A stretch of DNA of 64,000 bases, taken from Streptomyces polyasparticus. Lineage in GTDB: Bacteria > Actinomycetota > Actinomycetes > Streptomycetales > Streptomycetaceae. The stretch covers positions 620,001-684,000 of the forward strand of contig NZ_JACTVJ010000006.1 of the NCBI RefSeq assembly GCF_014493765.1, read 5' to 3'. Of this stretch, positions 60,398-64,000 are shown piece after piece. Position 1 is the first letter of the stretch, and each line of letters begins with the position of its first letter. The notes beneath the pieces are model-generated. The model saw only the letters and a program-made list of their open reading frames with translations, searched no databases and had not been told where the DNA came from. Position numbers and translations under genes: made by a program.

Positions 60398-62188
60398 TAC
60401 CGCGGGTATCAGGAGCTGCGTCGCCGCGAGCTGCGCGTACAGCTCGTCCTTGCCCACCAGCTCCTCATGGGTGCCGATCGCGCGGACCTCGCCCGCGTCC
60501 ATGACGACGATCCGGTCGGCGTCCGTGACCGTGGACAGGCGGTGGGCCACCACGAGGACGGTCGTCTCGCGTGCCGTCTCGGCGATGACATCCCGCAGCG
60601 ACAGCTCGTTGACGGCGTCGAGCTGCGAGGTCGCCTCGTCCAGGAGCAGCAGCCGCGGCCTGCGCAGCAGCGCGCGGGCGATGGCGATCCGCTGGCGCTC
60701 GCCGCCGGACAGCTTCGAGCCGCGGTGCCCGACCAAGGTGTCGAGCCCCTGCGGCAGCCGCTCGACGAGGGTGTCGAGCCTGGTCCGCTCGATGACCTCG
60801 CGGATCTCGTGCTCGCCGGCGCAGGGCGCGGCGAAGACGAGGTTCTCGCGCAACGTGCCGGCGAGCACCGGCGCGTCCTGCTCCACGTATCCGATGACGG
60901 ACCGCAGCTCGTGCAGGGGCCACTCGGTGACGTCCTTGCCGTCGACGAGCACGCGGCCGCCGGTCGCTTCGTGGAACCGCTCGACGAGCGCGAACAGTGT
61001 CGACTTGCCCGCGCCCGAGGGTCCGACGAACGCCGTCAGCCCGCCGCCCGGCACCTCGAAGTCCACCTTCCGGTGGATGTCCGGCAGACCGGGCCCGTAT
61101 CGGAACGACACGCCCTCGAACCGGACCGAGGCAGGACGTGGCGCCTCCTGCGCTGCCTGCTGCCGCACCGGGCCGGCCGGAAGCGGCGCGGGCTCGGTGG
61201 CCAGGCGGTCCACTTCCTTGATCCGGGCGATCGCCGCCGCGCCCTCCTGGTACTCGGTCGCGGCCTCGACCAGCCGGTACACCGGCTCCGTCAGGAAGAA
61301 GAGGTACAGCAGGAACGCGATGAGCGTGGAGAGGGTCATCTCCCCGGACGCCACCCGCGCCCCGCCGACGGCAAGGACCGCGAGGAAGGCCAGCTCGACC
61401 GCGAGATTGTCCGCCGTGCCGAGGGCGGCCTCCCACTTCGCACCGCGCACACCATGGCGCCACGCCTTGTGCGCCGACGCCTGGACACGCGCGTACTCCC
61501 GCTCCTCCGCGCCGGACGCCTTCACCGTACGGAAGGCGCCGAAGACCCGCTCCAGGCCCGTGGACATCTCGCCGACCGCAGCCTGAGAGCGCTCGGCGGC
61601 CTGGCCGATCTTCGGCATCAGGAGCGCGGCACCCGCACCGACGACCACGATCACGCCGAGCGTGACGCCCAGGAGGACGAGGTCGAGGAACGCCATCACC
61701 ACTACGGCCGCGACGAGCGTCACGGCGCCGGTCGCGGCGTCGACCACCGCCTTGGTGGTGACCGCCCGCAGCAGTGTGGTGTCGGAGGTCACCCGCGACA
61801 TCAGATCGCCCGGCTCCATCCGGTCCACCGCAGGGACGCGCAGCCGCAGCAGCCGACCGATGAGGCTCCTGCGCGCGGCGAGCACGACCGACTCCGCCGT
61901 ACGCTCCAGCACGTAGGCACCGAATGCCTCAGCCACCATGCTCAGTAGCACGAGCACGGTCATGGCGATCAGGATCGTGGCGATCGTCCCACCGGACGAG
62001 AGCCGGTCGACCAGCGCCTTCGTGGCCAGCGGCTGCAACAGACCCCCGGCGGACCCGGCCAGCGCAAGGACCAGCCCAAGCGCGACGGCCCACCGATGCG
62101 GACGGACGTAGCCGTACAGGGCGCGGAGAGTCTCGCGGGCACGCGGGGACTCGGCACCCGTCGCCTCACGGGCGGATGCGGTGTTCAC
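60383..62188 (-). CDS. ABC transporter, fused permease-ATPase (exporter type)
   Basis: 601-residue half-transporter expected to act as a dimer. Six transmembrane helices at about 30-320, then an ATPase: Walker A GPSGAGKST, signature LSGGERQRIAIARAL, Walker B LLLLDEATSQLD, H-loop VVAHRLST. Exports lipids, drugs or peptides. GTG start with AAAGGA upstream; a longer frame reads through an 18-bp tandem duplication. It lies inside the island but has no CGGAT-type promoter. Confidence 0.9.
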   Translation of the reverse strand: MNTASAREATGAESPRARETLRALYGYVRPHRWAVALGLVLALAGSAGGLLQPLATKALVDRLSSGGTIATILIAMTVLVLLSMVAEAFGAYVLERTAESVVLAARRSLIGRLLRLRVPAVDRMEPGDLMSRVTSDTTLLRAVTTKAVVDAATGAVTLVAAVVVMAFLDLVLLGVTLGVIVVVGAGAALLMPKIGQAAERSQAAVGEMSTGLERVFGAFRTVKASGAEEREYARVQASAHKAWRHGVRGAKWEAALGTADNLAVELAFLAVLAVGGARVASGEMTLSTLIAFLLYLFFLTEPVYRLVEAATEYQEGAAAIARIKEVDRLATEPAPLPAGPVRQQAAQEAPRPASVRFEGVSFRYGPGLPDIHRKVDFEVPGGGLTAFVGPSGAGKSTLFALVERFHEATGGRVLVDGKDVTEWPLHELRSVIGYVEQDAPVLAGTLRENLVFAAPCAGEHEIREVIERTRLDTLVERLPQGLDTLVGHRGSKLSGGERQRIAIARALLRRPRLLLLDEATSQLDAVNELSLRDVIAETARETTVLVVAHRLSTVTDADRIVVMDAGEVRAIGTHEELVGKDELYAQLAATQLLIPAVRHRG

Positions 62189-62198
62189 AGGATTCCTT

Positions 62199-62234
62199 TC
62201 GTACGGGTGCGTCGCGTCGTACGGGTGCGTCGCG
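62199..62234. repeat. 18-bp perfect tandem duplication
   Basis: TCGTACGGGTGCGTCGCG occurs twice head to tail (62199-62216, 62217-62234) just before the ABC transporter RBS. Confidence 0.85.
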
Positions 62235-62643
62235 CGCACCACGTCATCGCAGACACGGGGCGCACGACGGTTCCTCACCGTTCGCTCGCCACCGACTCCG
62301 TGCCGGGGGAAGGCCCCCTCACGTCACACGGGTGTCATGCCAACAGACTGCGTGCGCAGACCTTCAGCCGGCCATCCGCCGACCGTCGGGTTCGCCCCCG
62401 CCAAGTGGCCGGTGTTGCCTGTGCGCGGTGAAGGGGGGTCGGCGAGGCATTGCCGGAGGTCGTTCCGCCCTCTGATGCCGACCATCTGCGCGGCCGGTGT
62501 GGACGGGAGCCTCAGCGTTCGTCGGTCAGATCGGGTGCTTGAGATCCTTGTGCGGCACGAGTGAACGCGCCGCATGCTGACTTTGCTGACCCCGGAAAGT
62601 CGATAGCGGCTTTGACCAGTGAAAACGTGCCCGACCGGGAAGC

Positions 62644-62720
62644 GGTGGAACTTGATCGGGCGTACGCAGGCCGAGATCGAGCAGGCGCGTGCGGACTGGA
62701 TGACGGGGACGCGCTTCGGT
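62644..62720 (+). repeat. 77-bp pirin segment, right copy of island direct repeat
   Basis: 72 of 77 bases match 42582-42658. Most differences are silent in the pirin frame (one changes Phe to Leu), so this derives from a pirin gene under selection rather than a recent copy of the one at 41777. Similarity stops abruptly on both sides. Confidence 0.8.
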
Positions 62721-62803
62721 ACTGCGGTGACTGCGCAGACACGGCATGCCGCCCTTGGAGGCCGGCAGCCAGGCGGGCGGCCCGCCCACAACCTGTTCGT
62801 GGC

Positions 62804-63167
62804 TCAGGCAGGGCCGCTCGCGACGGGGGCCGGTTCGGAGGCGGCTTGCGCACAGTGGGGCTTGGGCGACCGCTCGTCGGTGAAGGCGAACACCCTTTCC
62901 AGGCCGGAGTAGTTGAGTGGCCGGTGCACCGCGGGCGGGCCTTGTGCGAAGCGCGATCGCAGCAGGCCCTTGCGGTCCACATGGCCTTCGATGCGCAGCG
63001 GGAGGCGCAGCCCGCCCGCGTCCAGGAACGCGACATCGCTTACGTCGACGATGACGTCCTGGCGTGGATCGGCGCTGGATCCGTTGGGTCAGCGTCATGT
63101 CCGCGTAGAGGTCCAGCTCGCTCCGCAGCTGGATCACGACGACAGCGTCCGTACTGTAATGATCCAT
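62804..63167 (-). pseudogene. STAS-domain anti-sigma factor antagonist, frameshifted
   Basis: The ATG at 63167 begins VVVIQLRSELDLYADMTLTQRI, a STAS N-terminus. Between about 63064 and 63090 the frame shifts by one, then RQDVIVDVSDVAFLDAGGLR, NYSGLERVFAFTDE and a stop at 62804 follow. Anti-anti-sigma proteins free a sigma factor by binding its anti-sigma kinase. The normal phospho-Ser position (D-S-x-G) reads DAGG here, so even the ancestor was atypical. Confidence 0.7.
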
Positions 63168-63186
63168 GCGAAAAGTGGCTTCGTGC

Positions 63187-63571
63187 CTAGCGCGGTCGTT
63201 CTCCCCGCGATCTCACCCCACGTGGCAATCCTGCTGTGGCATCGCCCACGACGCTGGTCGTGTGAACATGCCGGCTGCCCGCCCCAACTCGGACCCCGTA
63301 CGACTGGACGGAAGGCAGCTGACCACCAGTGTGCGGGCTGGCGCCCTTGGACTGTGACGACGGCTGCGGCTGGTCGGAGGGTCTTCCACGGTGGTCGCCG
63401 AGCCGGTGAGTGAGCCAGACCAGCACAAGTGCGAGCAGGAGAACGGCCGGCGTCAAGGGCGAGACCGACGAGGGTGCTGCCGACCGTGAAGGCCAGGAAC
63501 ATGAGCATCGCCGCGAGTGCGTACAGCACCGCCTGGGCCGCCTACTCCGGAAGACGCGCAAGGGATGTCAT
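63187..63571 (-). pseudogene. Small two-helix membrane protein, stop codon and frameshift
   Basis: A good RBS (GGAGGAGG) and ATG at 63571 give MTSLARLPE then an in-frame TAG at 63542-63544. The frame continues AAQAVLYALAAMLMFLAFTVGSTLVGLAL, a first helix, and after a shift near 63450 a second helix TPAVLLLALVLVWLTHRLGD and a hydrophilic tail. Two lesions mark it as a decayed gene of unknown function. Confidence 0.55.
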
Positions 63572-63866
63572 GATGCCCTCCTCCAGGGAGGCCGTGTCTC
63601 CCAGCGTCGGCGACGGTGGACGGAGGAGGAAGCGGCCGACCGGCCCCACCGTCCCGCTGTCCGGTTCAGCCTGGGTCCTTGCGGTCGGATCTCCATCAAC
63701 TCCGTGTCAAGTCTGGGCCGTTCGCCTCTGGCGCGGCCACTCGGGGCGGCTGCACTCTGAGGGCGGAGCGCATGGACGCGGCTCACCCGCTGAGCCGGTC
63801 CGGCCCGGCGCCCCGCACGGGTGACGCCCGCTGTCATTCAGGCGCCGGAAACAGGAGGGCGAGATC

Positions 63867-64000
63867 GATGGAAGCCAGAGGGTGGAGCATTCGGATTCTC
63901 GTCACTGAAGACGGGCGCGACGCTCTTGCCCGAGCCGTGCTGACCGCTTCGGACGATTCCACACTGACCGGACGAGATGCGGCCAGGCCCCCCTCGTCCG
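63867..64000 (+). CDS. DUF1876-like small protein, 3' end outside window
   Basis: ATG at 63867 with AGGAGGGCG seven bases upstream. The 44 residues visible, GWSIRILVTEDGRDALARAV then SDDSTLTGRDAARPP, match the opening of DUF1876, a roughly 90-residue domain common in Streptomyces. Function unknown; the window ends mid-gene. Confidence 0.6.

Larger units (their letters stand above)
42582..62720. mobile_element. Putative genomic island between pirin repeats
   Basis: About 20.1 kb bounded by a 77-bp direct repeat from the pirin gene, with a tyrosine-recombinase fragment next to the left copy and decaying genes beyond the right copy. Cargo is a two-component system plus envelope-modification genes sharing one promoter design. 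An internally deleted antiporter and a frameshifted glycosyltransferase also occur. The left edge keeps an intact pirin gene. No intact integrase or transfer genes, so it is no longer self-mobile. The boundary is inferred. Confidence 0.45.
62189..62803. other. Non-coding stretch at right island edge
   Basis: 615 bases without a credible gene. It contains the 18-bp duplication, the ABC transporter promoter region and the pirin segment at 62644-62720. Base composition near 62560-62640 is more AT-rich than elsewhere. Confidence 0.5.

Noticed and set aside
62561-63190. 209-residue plus-strand open frame
   Set aside because: It covers the pirin fragment out of context and the antisense of the STAS pseudogene; no coherent protein.

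Overview
The window is very GC-rich DNA with strong G/C third-position bias, frequent GTG starts and short gaps between genes. It is a Streptomyces chromosome or that of a very close relative. A bldA/whi-type developmental lineage is indicated by an RmdA-like cyclic-di-GMP enzyme beside a secreted-repeat lipoprotein and an actinobacterial sdhCAB operon with a divergent LysR gene. From memory this order resembles the SCO0922-SCO0930 neighbourhood of S. coelicolor. No rRNA, tRNA or CRISPR array was found.

Left part (1-42.7 kb) looks like ordinary chromosome. It holds, in order: the 3' end of a lysyl-tRNA synthetase gene; a polysaccharide deacetylase lipoprotein; a class F sortase with two membrane-anchored secreted proteins; a surface esterase; a repeat lipoprotein; a SAM methyltransferase coupled to an RmdA-like GGDEF-EAL protein; LysR plus sdhCAB; an MmyB-type regulator divergent from YceI; a UvrA2-like ABC protein; an LLM oxidoreductase; dodecin; an orphan sugar-binding lipoprotein; a PARG-like protein; a PemK-like protein; a GH18 protein; NfeD-like plus flotillin; an amidase; two LacI regulators; pobA plus an aldehyde dehydrogenase; thioredoxin divergent from a disulfide reductase; an LPG-synthase-type membrane protein with a degenerate kinase domain; an RlmG-like methyltransferase; and pirin.

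Right part (about 42.6-62.7 kb) looks like a genomic island. A 77-bp stretch of the pirin gene is repeated about 20 kb downstream at 94 percent identity. A tyrosine-recombinase fragment sits just inside the left copy. Inside are a two-component system, an internally deleted antiporter, two paralogous DUF418/acetyltransferase-like membrane proteins, two TerD-family proteins and an ABC exporter. There is also a roughly 9-kb operon on the minus strand with two GT4 glycosyltransferases (one frameshifted), a GT2-TagF fusion, an MprF-like DUF2156 protein and a surface esterase. This is a cell-envelope glycopolymer modification set. Beyond the right repeat lie broken genes (a STAS protein and a small membrane protein).

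The most notable observation is a shared promoter architecture inside the island. Two direct-repeat boxes of the form CCGnnCGGCGGGG start 22-23 bp apart, and exactly 16 bases after the second comes CGGATA or CGGATG. It occurs before six transcription units (DUF418-A, a small membrane protein, the glycosyltransferase operon, TerD-A, DUF418-B, TerD-B). The pair of boxes without CGGAT also lies upstream of the response regulator. The simplest reading is a private regulon of the island's two-component system, built around envelope modification.
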